The position numbers and the translations under genes were made by a program. The notes below the pieces were generated by a model. That model did no database searches. It saw nothing but the letters and a program-made list of their open reading frames with translations, and was not told the origin of the DNA. This document shows positions 33,501 through 44,015 of a stretch of DNA of 64,000 nucleotides, one piece after another. The stretch's first letter is position 1; every line of letters starts with the position of its first letter. Source of the DNA: Lumbricus terrestris (taxonomy: Eukaryota > Annelida > Clitellata > Crassiclitellata > Lumbricidae); the NCBI GenBank assembly GCA_949752735.1, contig OX457040.1, positions 870,357 to 934,356 of the forward strand, read 5' to 3'.

Positions 33501-36500
33501 AAAGATGAAGAACGAGGCGGAAATGGTTAGATTTAGAATTTAATCCTCTTTTCTTTTCAATTGTCGAATTAGACTTGCAGAGATACTGTTTTCAATTTCT
33601 TGACCGCACCAGACTCACTTATTTGACCCATTGCTGTATCATAAGAAAGACAGATGATTTTGACGTTGCTAATGACAGGACCTTTGGCGCCCACTCATAG
33701 GGGCAAGAGGGGCAATTGCCCCCTCTCCTGTAAATTTGAGACTTATATTTTTACTGCTACTTATTTGTTTTTTTTTTACAAATTTCTTTCCACTTTAGCA
33801 TTGATGATACCAATTATATACAAAGGGGAACTGATAAATTCACACTATGCGATGTTGACTTTTGACTGTGTCTTGTCAGAGTGTCTGTGTTGGAAAAATG
33901 ATTATATTAAAGTTTAGCCGTACATAGAACTGTCTTCATGTTTTCAGATTGTCATTTGATCTTTTGTGTTGTCATCTGTCGTCTGTTGTCATCGTTGTTT
34001 AGGTTCAGAAGCAAGTGAAGCAGGAAGCAACGGAGTTGAACGAAAAGTCGATGAACTTTGAAAAACAACTGCAACGATATCGCGAACTCGGTGGAAAAAC
34101 GGTTCGTTATTTATTACTACTTATGCAAAGTCGACTATAGCTATGGATGTTCTGTGAGTTATTGAAAAAGTGAATACGTTTCTGATTGTGCTTTAGATGT
34201 TGTGTTTCTCCCCAAGTGATGTATGTGTGTGACGTGTGTGTGTGGTTGTTTGTTTTGTAGATACGATTGGAGTCGAGTTGTAAGACGGGAGACGATGCGA
34301 GATCAGAATTGACGGATGACATTCAATCGTTGCGACTTCAGAAACAGGATTTAGAATCTGTAAGACACAGTGGAGACACAGTGGAGACACATTTAGTTTT
34401 ATTGATACGTTTGTCAGATGTAATTTCTTGTGTGCTCGCTTCACTGAGATCTGGATGTATTTAAGCTTACGGCTGAGGCCATGTTGGAGTCATGTGGAAA
34501 CCCAACTGGATATTAATTTATCAATCTTGTTCTTGTCAAGTGATGATATGAAGTTGGCAGAGTAAGGTTCTGATTTTGATTACATCATTTAAAGCGTTAG
34601 AGATGAAGATCACATGAACGCTGATTGCTGAGAACGTTTGCATTCGTAAATAAACTGGCGTGTACTTCGCAATTAGCTTTAGATAGTTGCAAGTTTACAT
34701 AAAATTGTCGTAATATACATGTATCTTATTGTTTATGAAGTGTGCATTGAGAAAAAGATCTCATTGGTCTTTCATTGCCCGTTTTCCGCAAGCGTTTGAA
34801 AACCATCTCCCTGGTTTTGTTTTGGTGGTGTCAGGTCGGGAGCACCTCTGAGGAGTTTGTCTTGATGTGGAGCTATATAAATTAACAATTTCAATCTTCC
34901 GTTGGTACATTGGAAAAATATAAACCGTTTTGATTGACAGGAGCTGAGAAGACTCGATGAGTTCATTCAGCTGCTGAAGAGACTTCAGCTCGACTACAGT
35001 CTCTTCAACTCAATCGCAGGCGATCTCGACGATTCCGTTCAGTCGAAGATCGAAATCGAGATCGAAGAAATGGATCGCCTGCTCAACAAGATCACCGATC
35101 TCAACTCAAGGACGAGTGAAGGTCACAACGAAAGGAAGAACGAGATCCTCGCGAGAAATTCCGCGGCGCTCGCCGACCTGGAGACGCAGCTGAGTGAGAT
35201 GGCTGAGGCGGAGGCTGGAATTCTGAGTGAGATGAGTGAGCTGGAGGAGGGATCGGTGGAAGAGGGTTCGATGGAGAAGTCCGGAAGGATGGCTGAGCTG
35301 GAGAATCGGAGAATGAACGTGACGAACGGTCGGGTGGAGCTGGTGGCAGCGAGGGACGACGTGGAAGTGTTGCTGATCCGAGAACTGGAGGAACTGGAAA
35401 AGGAGAAGGAAGGACTGGCGAGGGAATTGGAGGACGCAACGGAGGAGGTGATGGAACACGAGGTGACTTATCAGCAACTCATTTCCGACGTTCTTAGGGA
35501 GAACGAGAGGAAGAGGGAAAAGCTGCTGGAGCTGATGAGAGAGATGCGGATGGTGGATGGAGATGAACGGACGGAAGGTGAATTTTAATCAACTTTGATG
35601 AATGAACATCCACTTATTAATTAATTATTCAGCATTTCTGATAATTAAATCAACTGATGAACAGCTGTGAGCATTGGTGATAAATATACCCAGTGCTCAG
35701 TAAATTGTTTGAATAACGCTCATTAAATGTCCAGTGGTGCCTACTGTGTGACCTTAGCTTAGCCTGACCTAGATAAACAGATTACTTAAGAGCCTATCAG
35801 AAGAAAGTAAACCGGAAGTGTTCTGTCATTTTATTCAGGTCACGTGATGCTGGCAAATGGTACAGACCAAGATCATCAGTTGACTGAAGTTGAGGATGAG
35901 GTAAGAGTTCACCATCTGTCTCCATTTTAATAATAAAACTTATTATTATTATTATTATTATGCCTGTTATTATTTTGTTTCAATATTATTTAAATTTTAC
36001 CCTGTCAGTCTGTCATAACAGGGTCTGGTAGATGTACCCTGCTATAGGGTTTACTCTGCCCACCATGCCTTCTTATGTTTGTATGCGCACTTACTATGGC
36101 GCCCCTTCAACATTTTCACTCAGAAGCGCTCCCGACTACAGCGCGGACACTGAATCGCTGAGCAATTGCGAGTGAAGGACTTGCTCAAGGTCCCTACAAG
36201 GCGGCTTGAGGTGGATTCAAATCTGCAACTCTCCGGCTGCAAGGCAACGAACATACTCACTACACCACCGTACCTCACTATGTATTAGACTGGAATAGTT
36301 TCTCATTAACAATTCGTGACACTGCACTGCATGTATCTCATGAAACATTCTCAATGTCAATTAGTCACGCTTGTTTAGAGCTGCAAGGTCGCACAGCAAT
36401 AGATGAATGGTTTGTGGAATGTGTACCTGGAAAAATGGAGCAACAATTTTCCAACTTCTTATAAGGCATTTGAGGGAAATTGTGAATTTAATTTTGTTGG

Positions 36501-39500
36501 ACTATTTAAAGTGCAACTGCTACAAAAATTAATAAATTCCATTTTGTTTTGAGACGTCGGATGAAAACCATCTACGGAATGGAGATTCGAATCTTGATGA
36601 CGGAGGATGCACTTCTAAGGTGGCAGAGACATGTCAGCTGGAGAAGCTGACTGTGGAAAAGCATCCATTGGAGGAGGTCGAAGGAACAGAGATGGAGGGA
36701 GGAAGTGAGAGGAGGAAGGAGGCACATCCAGAAAACGGAAGACAAGAGTCGAAGAAAAATGAGAAAAGTGGCATGAGGTTAGTTTTAAATTTTAGAAAGT
36801 TTGCCTCATTTTTATTTTATATTATCTGAAGCATAGAAGATATATACTGTAATTGTCAATTTTAAGGTGTTGTATATCGGATTTAAACTCAAGGCTCCAG
36901 CTTATTCGTGAGGGCTGTGCTGAGATGTTGTCTAGTGTTATACCAAGTGAAGAACAACAATGTTCAATTGCCAGAGAGCGAGAGAAGGAGGCAACATTGG
37001 AGTGTTCATTGATTCGTTCATTCGTTCGTTTGTTCATTCATTCATTCGTTCATTGATTCGTTCATTCGTTCATTCATTCATTCATTCTGATAATTTTTAT
37101 AGCGCTTCTTCAAGAGACCTACTCAGAGACGCTCCCAGCAGTGTTTGCATTTATGCTTGTGTGTACGTATGTATGCATGTATTGTATGTATGTATTGTAT
37201 GTATTGTTGTGCATACATGTGTATGATGCTCTATACTGCGCTTAACTAAAGCTGCTACACAAATATTAATTAAGACATGCTTGAATATATTTCTGTAAGA
37301 AATTGAAATATTTTTTCCAGTTGTGAAACGACTTCTTCAACGACCGGCAACAGTGACTCTACGCATGATGATGGCGTTTCGAATTCATCGTCTATGGTTT
37401 GTCAATTTTTTCATAATTCGATTTGTCTGCATATTTATCTGTGCTGAACCTTTTCTACAATTTTGACGTAGTGCTGGTGAAAAATCTGAAAAAATCTGAC
37501 GTTTCTTAAATTGTGGGTACTGAGAAATTTTTGAAGAATTACTGGTACATTGCATTAAAAATTACATTACATTGCATTAAGAATTACATTACATTGCATT
37601 AAGAATTACATTACATTAAGAATTGCATTACATTAAGAATTTGATTACATTACATTAAGAATTACATTACATTGCATAACTTTTCTCTTTATTCCATTTT
37701 TTTCTGTTTGGTCTCAATAAGTTTATGTTAGTCATCTCTTGTTTCTTTTCCAGTTTTGTTCTTTCCATTTCAGTTGGAGAATTTTCCGGTGGCCAGTCCC
37801 ATCGATCGTTCTCTTCTCGTCTTCGGTGGCCGATCTTCTTTTAGTTCTTCGTCATCTTCGTATCCGTTTCGCATAAGAATTCCTTCTTCCGTTTTCCGTG
37901 GCTCGGGATTAAGTACATACGTCGAATTCGAAGTGAAGGTACTTTTTGATGTTACTATTGGAACTGCTGCCCTATGAGCTACTAGCTTTAGTACTCACCT
38001 CTTAAGTTTTCTTTGTATTGCCTGAGATAGTTGCAAAGAGAGATAGCCAGTGAGTTGCCTGACTCTCCGGATCTTGATCCTTTGTCCATCAAATTTGTTT
38101 TGATTGAGCGCCTGTGAATAAACTGGCTCCCACGACTTGGCTTTTGTAGAAGTTCCAAGTTTACGACTGTGATTACTGATGTCAACAAATGAAAATTGAT
38201 TTTTAAATTATCAGATTGAGAATTTTACTACGATTTAAGGCAACTGTTGACTGATGCAATGTGCATCATGATCATAGACATCTTTAGATTTTGTATTTGA
38301 ATTTAATTTAATTGTCTGGAATTGTTGAGATATTTGATGTTAAAAGAAACGCTGTTGTTGAACTGTCATCTGAAGGTGGATGTTCTTGATGAGGAATGGA
38401 CGATCTTCAGACGATATCGACGATTTCGTCAACTGCACAGCGAACTCCTCGCTCGCTATTCTCAGGTCAGGCCTTAATTTAGAGCAATTGTTGATTATGC
38501 TCAAATTTAAATTGCTCTATTTGGTCTTATTTTGTATTTTTTTAATTTTAAATATAACATTTATATTGGATTTGGACTTATGATTTTATGCTATTCTAAA
38601 ACATTTTGACATTGATTGGATATAGAAATGATGTACGCTTGTTTGTTATACCTTGTATGTACACCAAAATGCGGATAGCAATTGGTATATTAAAGAATGT
38701 TCTTATCTTATCTTATCTTGTGCTACTTTATAATGATGTTATGTTATGTTGAGATCATACTGTAAAGCCAAGTTGAAGTTGGGATCCATACCTTGACTTA
38801 TAGTGAGGACTGTACAATATCTTTTTCTTACTAATATATTTAACCTACAGTACCATATTTGATATTTCAATTCATTGTGTAACTGTTTTGTGGCTTATCA
38901 CCCTGATTTCTGTTAAATGAACATTTTGGTGGGCTCAGTTGTCTAGAATGGACTCCCACATGAGCTGCGTCTGTGTAATGGAGCTCTTGCTAAGCATTTT
39001 TTTTACTAAGCTCAAAACTTCAAAACCATTCTATTCAATCGTAAGTTTTTGTTTTCAGATCCAGATTTATTTTTTAAGCAGTTCTATACAAATTTGCAGT
39101 TACAGTTACGACATAACTTGTTGTGTTGTTGCTTGTTGAGATAATATTCTAAAGCGAAATGAAATTTGAGGTCTGTTTTAAAAGTCACAATTTCTCTGGT
39201 TTTGTCGAACTTCTGCTAAGAAGATTGTGATGGAAAGATTCATGTGAAATCCTTCTGAATTCTAAACGGGAAATTGTTTCTTAGATTTTCTGTCTAATTT
39301 TGGTCTTTTCCCCATTTTTCTTTGCAGGTTGCTTCTCTAGAATTCCCTCCAAAGAAACTGTTTACGACGGATAAAATGGTTGCCGTGCGAAAGATTCGTC
39401 TGGAGGTGAGTCCAGTCTCTCATTTCGTTTTTTTGCGTCAATTTGCTGATAATGGCTAGCAGTTGATGTGTTCATATTAACTTTATAGTAACGTATTGTA

Positions 39501-40182
39501 TTGAAAATAGCAAACAAACCTTTTTTATGAGAATAATACTTATTTTTATGGTAACAAGCAATCTTATTTTTCATGTGACCTGTACCTGGATGCGGTGTGA
39601 CATCCAGAATTATTGTTAACATTAATCTTTTGCCCGTTTGCCCCGAGAATATCCGCTGAAAACGGGCTTAAAATTTAAAAATGAACCGGTAAAGGGTTAA
39701 GCGAAAAATACTACTGATTCCAAAATTGGATTTTGGTTAAATAATTTTCCTTATTCTTTCACATAATCTAAGGAAACCACAATGACTGTGATTCATTGAT
39801 TCGTTGGGGATTTATCTCCAGAATGTTGAATAGACGACTTGTTTACGCTAATATTTCAGTCATTTAATTCAACTTGGATTTAATTTGCACCTATTATTAC
39901 CAATTATTACTTCAATGTATTGTAATGCTGTCTTATATCCAATTGTGCGTTTGCAAGTGTGGCAATAAAGAAAATAGTTACTTACTTACTTTGTAATATT
40001 GCTGTTTGGCTGTCAACAATTTGTAGAATTATCTTCAGAGGCTGCTTGAAGTTCTCTACAACACAGACAGCTGTCCGCTTCACCCGAGTCATGCCCACGT
40101 CTACTGCAAACAGCTTCTCACCAACTTTCACCCATTCTTCCAAAAGGGTATCTTTGAAACAAACAAGTACAGTGCCTGCTGA
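18713..40182 (+). CDS. KIF16B: kinesin-3 of KIF16B/SNX23 type, complete, 32 exons
   Basis: Plus-end microtubule motor that carries PI3P-positive early endosomes. Exons: 18713-18759, 19131-19200, 20423-20536, 20974-21090, 21642-21674, 21885-21937, 22569-22681, 23963-24032, 24631-24703, 25051-25118, 25504-25604, 26857-26976, 27383-27555, 28118-28171, 28588-28647, 29251-29376, 29976-30027, 30496-30633, 30956-31041, 31791-31885, 32529-32582, 33372-33525, 34003-34101, 34261-34359, 34941-35577, 35839-35900, 36554-36777, 37321-37396, 37774-37938, 38376-38465, 39328-39405, 40027-40182. All phases join into 1218 residues (human KIF16B is about 1.3k). The start [12 protein letters not shown] is the family's N-terminus. 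The order motor, FHA, coiled coil, C-terminal PX is specific to this subfamily. Least certain are the acidic exons 36554-36777 and 37321-37396, which rest on phase and splice sites only. Confidence 0.95.
19395..19625 (-). mobile_element. tRNA-derived SINE, minus orientation
   Basis: Reverse complement holds a Pol III B box (GGTTCGAATCC), then CAATTGC, TCGGGAG and GGGCGC, as in the plus copy at 26574. The right end (GTGGGGCACGATGG when reversed) is the tRNA-like head; the LINE-like tail is at the left. Confidence 0.85.
20046..20178. repeat. (ATT)n microsatellite
   Basis: Runs of ATT interrupted by an AT/T-rich core, in kinesin intron 2. Similar short ATT runs occur at 24340-24390 and 35938-35962. 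Confidence 0.9.
21107..21300. repeat. 15-bp minisatellite after the exon 4 donor
   Basis: Tandem unit TAATCTAATCTATTG with CTTATC variants, starting 16 bases after the exon 4 splice donor. Confidence 0.85.
21470..21775. repeat. degenerate AATATTCATGA repeats
   Basis: At least eight spaced copies of AATATTCATGA(A/G)AGTGCTGTT-like units on both sides of the small exon 5 (21642-21674). The exon is not part of the repeat. Confidence 0.6.
22100..22450 (-). mobile_element. degenerate LINE fragment
   Basis: On the minus strand, [20 protein letters not shown] followed by QALCECG resembles the RxxxKILxLTYK region near the C-terminus of CR1/L2 reverse transcriptases. It is degenerate and stop-broken. 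Kinesin intron 6. Confidence 0.5.
22725..22925. repeat. ATT/CCTATTGTT microsatellite
   Basis: Imperfect (TATTATTCC)/(CCTATTGTTATT) repeat in kinesin intron 7, 43 bases after the exon 7 donor. Confidence 0.85.
23147..23925 (-). mobile_element. CR1/L2-like LINE, 5'-truncated, youngest copy in the window
   Basis: A minus-strand frame of 241 codons (23923-23198) carries the C-terminal third of a non-LTR reverse transcriptase: [15 protein letters not shown], then [34 protein letters not shown] and [10 protein letters not shown], ending WAGSASE. The frame is intact to its stop, so the copy is young. The 3' end (at the left) is GGGGCGCTATATAAATGC and then (TGAA)n, a typical L2/CR1-type short-repeat tail. 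It lies antisense in kinesin intron 7. Confidence 0.9.
25143..25245. repeat. (CAT)n microsatellite
   Basis: Imperfect CATCAT/ATCATC run in kinesin intron 10. Confidence 0.85.
25340..25503 (+). repeat. 30-bp repeat that duplicates the exon 11 splice acceptor
   Basis: Five tandem copies of a unit containing GTTGTTCAG|TGAGA precede the real acceptor of exon 11 (CAG 25501-25503). Decoy CAG|TGAGA sites end at 25360, 25390, 25420, 25450 and 25473. Spacing is 30,30,30,23,30. The polypyrimidine-like TTTGTTGTTTG is copied with each. Use of the 25473 site would add 30 in-frame bases without a stop. Confidence 0.9.
25675..25912 (-). mobile_element. degenerate LINE 3' fragment
   Basis: Minus strand reads [16 protein letters not shown], matching the FxxxHPxLWNxLP motif near the end of L2-like reverse transcriptases, then a worn 3' tail. 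Kinesin intron 11. Confidence 0.5.
26168..26456. mobile_element. hAT-like MITE, same family as 16680-17825
   Basis: Starts CATGGGCGCCCGCACATTGG with the GCACTTGCCCC subterminal run and ends TGTGCGCCAATG, a mutated form of the family terminus. About 289 bp. Flanks (ATAGTTAT / GTAATTGC) no longer form a clear duplication, so the copy is older. Confidence 0.75.
26574..26805 (+). mobile_element. tRNA-derived SINE with LINE-like tail
   Basis: Head: GGGCGTAGTGGTGG (A-box-like) and GTTCGAATCC (B box, 26621-26630), about 33 bases apart as in a tRNA gene. Body: GGACCTTGGGCAAGTCCTTC and CAATTGCTCAGC. Tail: GTCGGGAGCACCTCTGAGTA, GGCGCTATAAC and an A-rich AATAAAAAATAAATAA. Other copies: 19395-19625, 36090-36280, 55160-55350, 63636-63865, and the tail only at 34825-34895. 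Confidence 0.88.
27025..27110 (+). repeat. dispersed repeat, unclassified (copy 2)
   Basis: Same sequence family as 297-360: CGCCCTCCTCCTTT, then GGGACTGGCACTGC and GAGCAGTG. Confidence 0.55.
29251..31041 (+). CDS. KIF16B: KIF16B FHA domain (exons 16-19)
   Basis: Residues about 423-556. It runs from [10 protein letters not shown] and ILYHLKEGQTTIG through [12 protein letters not shown] and CYVNGVIV to [17 protein letters not shown], the typical kinesin-3 FHA pattern (GxTxxG, HC, hydrophobic strand, GR..FRFNHP). It is a phosphothreonine-type protein-interaction fold. The acceptor of exon 18 is TTTAG before TTCTTCAG; the nearer CAG would give a stop, which fixes the exon start at 30496. Confidence 0.9.
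29377..29490. repeat. 22-bp minisatellite at the exon 16 donor
   Basis: About five copies of GGTTACCTGAAGGTTAGACA. It begins exactly at the exon 16 donor (AAG|GTTAGACC), and each unit repeats donor-like AAG|GTTA sequence. Confidence 0.85.
29510..29860. repeat. GAT-rich and GGTGGTAGTGGTAGCATCAT repeats
   Basis: 29510-29660 is a GATGATGAC-rich simple region. 29715-29860 holds about five imperfect units of TGGTGGTAGTGGTAGCATCA. Both in kinesin intron 16. Confidence 0.8.
31791..35900 (+). CDS. KIF16B: KIF16B stalk coiled coil (exons 20-26)
   Basis: Residues about 557-956. Highly charged, heptad-rich: exons 21-25 read as long Glu/Lys/Arg/Leu helices such as [15 protein letters not shown]. Exon 25 is the largest (637 bases). 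In the family this stalk supports dimerisation and regulation of the motor. Sequence similarity here is compositional, so exon borders rest on phase and splice consensus. Confidence 0.85.
32009..32175 (-). mobile_element. LINE 3' fragment, same family as 1017-1205
   Basis: Aligns base for base over most of its length with 1023-1190 (AGCTATTCAGAAGCGCTCTC, then CCACGAAAAGAGAAAGGTCT). Kinesin intron 20. Confidence 0.7.
33681..33915. mobile_element. worn hAT-like MITE copy
   Basis: Begins near TTTGGCGCCCACTCATAGGG and has GGGGCAATTGCCCCCTC and AAATTTCTTTCC, as in the 16680 and 26168 copies. The right terminus is not recognisable. Confidence 0.6.
34825..34895 (+). repeat. SINE tail fragment
   Basis: GGTCGGGAGCACCTCTGAG, then GGAGCTATATAAATT, the SINE/LINE tail without its head. 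Kinesin intron 24. Confidence 0.6.
36090..36280 (-). mobile_element. tRNA-derived SINE, minus orientation
   Basis: Reverse complement of the 26574 SINE: GGCGCCCCTTCAA at the left (tail), CTCCCGACTACAGCGCGG, CAATTGCGAGTGAAGGAC, and CACTACACCACCG at the right (head). The B box is mutated (GGATTTGAATCC on the element strand). Kinesin intron 26. Confidence 0.85.
37010..37235. repeat. (CATT)n, LINE tail and (TGTA)n simple repeats
   Basis: 37010-37087 is TTCATTCG/TTCATT repeat. 37097-37135 is a minus-strand LINE 3' tail (ATAGCGCTTCTTCAAGAGAC). 37145-37225 is TGTATGTATG-rich. Confidence 0.7.
37545..37680. repeat. ATTACATTACATTGCATTAAG minisatellite
   Basis: About six imperfect units of 17-23 bases in kinesin intron 28. 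Confidence 0.85.
37774..40182 (+). CDS. KIF16B: KIF16B PX domain and C-terminus (exons 29-32)
   Basis: Residues 1057-1218; PX about 1086-1205. The phosphoinositide-binding signature is present: FRRYRRF at 1122-1128, FPPKKLF at 1147-1153 and RKIRLE then [10 protein letters not shown]. The last exon keeps the family's C-terminal [11 protein letters not shown], matching the human FSPFFKKGVFD. PX binding to PI3P recruits the motor to early endosomes. Stop TGA at 40180-40182. The final exon is not obvious as a long reading frame but its phase and its match to the family end are clear. Confidence 0.92.
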
Positions 40183-42231
40183 AGCAAAAGACGCCACATG
40201 ACTTGGTTGCTTACACAACTGAAAATGCACCGTTGAATTACAGTCAAGATTGCGATGAAGCCAGTAAAATAGTGCAATGTGATGCACTGCTGTGATCTCA
40301 TTTTATTTTAATTGTTTTAAGCCTTGCTGAAAGTCGGTGCGACATATGAAATTGCAACACGTTGCACAGATGGGTTTTTTAACTTGAGTTATTAGTCATG
40401 GAAGTGACAATTGATCCAGCTAGGTTCGAGTTTCGGCAAGTTCACGCGAGTTTAGGATTCTATTCTTTGGAGAACTTCGTGTAATATGCAACCAATATTG
40501 CGAATTTTAAGTTAAGCATTTTGCAAAATGTAAACTTTTTAAAGTGCCACAATTGGGGATATCTCTTATTCTGTGAATCTGTGGAAAAAACAGAAATTTG
40601 TTGATATTATATCGTATTGTTATTTAAGTAATATCTGTATGAAATGTATTGGGATTTGCTGCAATTATGCAACATATCATTTTCTGCAGAGTAGATTAAA
40701 TTTATGCAATTACCATTTTCTGTTGAGGCACTAAGACCTTGTTAGTTCCATACAATTATAGAAGTACAATTGTAGATTCTGGTGGTCTGTATTACGTTGC
40801 ATTTAGTGTACAGTGTGTAAAGTAGCTTTTATTTTCTTATCCTTATATTTGATGGTGAAATTATTTAATCTCAAAACTATTTTGAAGCTTTTTGCGAGGT
40901 GAATACTTATTTTCTGAAAATGTTTTCTAGGCATCGGAAAATATAAATTCGAGACTATTGAGATTATTGCACAATTTGGAAATGTTTAAACTTCATTGAG
41001 ATCTGGTCATTACAAGGGACTCCAATGTTCCAGAACCACTTTACGATTTTGCTCCCTCTCTAAAACCTTTGCTTGTTTGAGATATAAATTGAGCAATGAG
41101 TTGTATATTTTCTAGGCCTTATGGCATGTGTTTTTGATGTAACTTGGCATTCTCACTGACAGTTGATGGTGTAGTAAGCATCGTAAAAGTACCTTACTAC
41201 TGACAGATATTATTGAAATTGCAATTGCATGTACCGGTATATATTAGGTAAGATAAATGTAAGAGTTGGTTGCAGTGTAGAGTTGGTTTCTGATTGATGC
41301 AGGCATTTCAGAGTAAAGGGTTTGATAGATATGGCTTCAGAACGGTGTTTGTTCTGCTGCAAGTGCCTTTGAGTTATGAATATTGTTATAATTGTAACTA
41401 TTGTATTTGTATTTTTTGCATTAATGTGTAGCATGTGTTCTGCACCCTTCGTAAAACTATTCCAGGGATAAGAATTACGAAAATAATTCTTCGCAACATT
41501 TCGTTTTATCTGCTTTGCAATGAGTTCTATTCATGCAACAGAAAAATTCTGTTTCATGGTAACTGATCATTTTCTTTAAATCTGTTTTGTCTCGAAAAAA
41601 GTTAGAATGCATTGACGTGGAAAGGACCAAGCTTTCAATTCGTAGTGAACAATATTTTGACCTCTCCTTTTTGTCTTTAGTCATAATTTGCACCGTACTG
41701 TTTTATTATTATCATTATTAAGATTGGAACAACTGTTCACGTTTAGGTTTTAATATTTGAGCCATGTACTGCATGAATGTGTGTCGCATGATAAAACCTG
41801 ATGGATCAGCAAATCTTCCTTCTTCAGATTTCTTCTCCGCTCTGTAGTCACCACCGAATGCTATAAAAGTTAAAACTTAAGATCCACAACTGTTCGTGCC
41901 CTGATAATGCCAGTCCAAAGTGTGACTAAAAGAGTAGGGCAACATTAATGATCTTTTCTGTTACAGAGTGTCGTTAAGTTGCAACTGCTGGTGTAAGTGA
42001 ATAGTTTGTCATTTTCACGATTCTAACTTCTGTAAGTTTAGAATGCAGACTTTGACATTTGGATAAGATCTTGGTTTGGAGGCAGATTAAGTTTTGTGTT
42101 TTCTTAAGTCTTATAATCTTCAAATATTTTTTAATGATAAATGCAAACTATGACTACAGTCACTACACCATATTATTGTAAAATAATACTGCAAACTTTG
42201 TTTCGTAAATCTCTCAAGTCTGTGTTTTATT
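40183..42231. other. intergenic, no feature seen
   Basis: Kinesin 3' UTR and intergenic DNA, AT-rich. I see no reading frame with family similarity and no clear canonical poly(A) hexamer close to the stop. Confidence 0.5.
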
Positions 42232-42310
42232 TTGCTGTGGGTGGGCTGAGAGCGCTCCTGAGTAGGCTACTTGAAGAGGCTCTATATAAGTCCATTGAAT
42301 GAATGAATAA
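42232..42310 (+). repeat. LINE/SINE 3' tail
   Basis: GTGGGCTGAGAGCGCTCCTG, AGTAGGCTACTTGAAGAGGC, TCTATATAAG, then (TGAA)n: the 3' end of the resident LINE with its short-repeat tail. Confidence 0.65.
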
Positions 42311-42764
42311 TATGAAGCATGTTTTTCACAGATGAGCCAAAGAAATTATATGTATGAAATTAATTTAATAATTTTATTTAGGGTCATGACTAAAAATGCC
42401 TTTCGTTTTATGCGGCGACCATTTCGATATCTAAGCATCGTACTTTAGTCGTTTAAATTGTAGGAAATTAAATCAGACGAATAGTATTTTTAAGATTTTA
42501 TTTTTCTTGCGTGTAATTTGTTGACAAATGTTTTGACTGTTGGTGAAATTACTTAAAATATGTGATCCTTTAAATTCGTGTGATAACATTTTGGTGATAT
42601 GGCAGGAAAGGTGTAAAAAATTAAATTGTCTTAAACTTGTCAACATGTATAAAGGAGAATGTGGGTTTGTTCGTATGTGTGTTTATTGGTCCGGAATGTA
42701 CGCCAACAGTTTCGCATCCATTGACCTGAAAGCTTGCACCCAGACGAAGGGCCACTAGGACCAT

Positions 42765-43280
42765 CCAGTGAATGGGTCGGTGAATCCCCATCAATATGGT
42801 GATGGGATGGGGACGAGAAGCAGGAATTTCACTGTTTCCACGCCTTTGTCACAGTTTCACAGCTATTCATCTGAGTCCTTGCACTGCTTCAACCTGCAGC
42901 AATTGACAGTGTTACTACGACCACTCAGTCCCACCCGCCCCTCCAGGCCTGTCCAGGGTGGGGAAATTAACAGGACGGCCACAATTTTGCCCCTATTCCC
43001 CTCAAGCCTTCCAGCTAGACAGAACCACCCTACCCTCATACAGTGGTGTGGGGCAATAAACCAAAATACCGTGGACAACGCCGATTACTCAAACCTTCCA
43101 CTAGGACCACCCACCCATGACCCTGCGGGTGGGAAGCGAAAATTCTTAATTTACGGGGCCAAACTTATTCACATAAAACCTTCCAGCTGTACAGAGGTCC
43201 ACCGGGATCACCCCTCACTCTGCACGGCGTGGGCGAAAACCGTAAATTCCCGGGAAACGCCGAGTACTCGAAGTAGTATG
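42765..43280 (+). repeat. GC-richer unclassified segment with a diverged internal duplication
   Basis: An open frame of 180 codons exists here (42768-43310) but has no recognisable domain. The stretch contains two diverged copies of a block: CCTTCCAGCTAGACAGA with GTGGTGTGG, GCAATAAACC and AACGCCGATTACTC; and CCTTCCAGCTGTACAGA with GCGTGGGCG, AAAACCG and AACGCCGAGTACTC. That favours a repeat over a gene. It lies directly upstream of a LINE remnant and may belong to it. Confidence 0.4.
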
Positions 43281-43341
43281 TTAATAATCACATTAATTAG
43301 GCCTACCTAGGGATCAGTCACAAAATAGGTCGACATTACCA

Positions 43342-43512
43342 TGACCGGATCAGAGACATGGACTATGAGGATGGAAGACATCAAGAGAATAGAAGCATTC
43401 GAAATGTGGATATGGAGACGGATAGAAGGAATCAGCTGGAGTGATCATGTAAGGAATGAGGAGGTATTGAGGAGAGTTGGAGAAAAGAGATTTGATGATA
43501 CACACAATTAGA
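43342..43512 (+). mobile_element. LINE remnant, endonuclease/reverse transcriptase C-terminus
   Basis: Plus-strand frame reads SETWTMRMEDIKRIEAFEM, then RRIEGISWSDHVRNEEVL and RRVGEKR, stopping at 43509-43511. This matches the C-terminal region (rRIxGISWxDxVxNExVL) common in a LINE clade different from the CR1/L2 copies elsewhere in the window. The upstream part is missing. Confidence 0.7.
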
Positions 43513-43734
43513 GAAATCTGACTGATAAAGATCACATTATCTCTTATTAAAGGTGTCTAAATTATACGTCCCATCTCATCTATAATTATAGTGGTTTCTT
43601 CTCATTGATGGCAGACATCTTGCAATGACAAAGCTGTTTGCCACGATCATTGGCCATGCTTCTCATACACACAACAGCGTGATCAAAACTAAGGCAAATA
43701 CCATTTTTTAGTCGTCAAGTTCAAATCTCATGAA

Positions 43735-43901
43735 AATCACTATCTATTTCCCGGCCGAAAAAGTTGACGACCTTTTTTGAAGTTCTTGGGGAAAGGCTAA
43801 GCCCGAAAAAGATACCATTTACACGGTAAAAACATGACTGGGGCTTCTTGGGGGCTATAGCCCCTACTACCCCCTAGCCTCTGATAAACTCCGCCCATGA
43901 T
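43735..43901. mobile_element. MITE-like fragment
   Basis: CCGGCCGAAAAAGTTGACGA, then CTTGGGGGCTATAGCCCC and a terminal CTCCGCCCATG resemble the 44016-44627 family. The left end is not defined. Confidence 0.45.
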
Positions 43902-44015
43902 GACCTTTGTTTTCTTTTTGTTGATTTTCATTCCATAATATTATTCTCTGGATGTTGTGTTCAGCCGGTCCATCATTGCTTGTAACACTTCCTGACTTTC
44001 TGCCATCATTATAAC

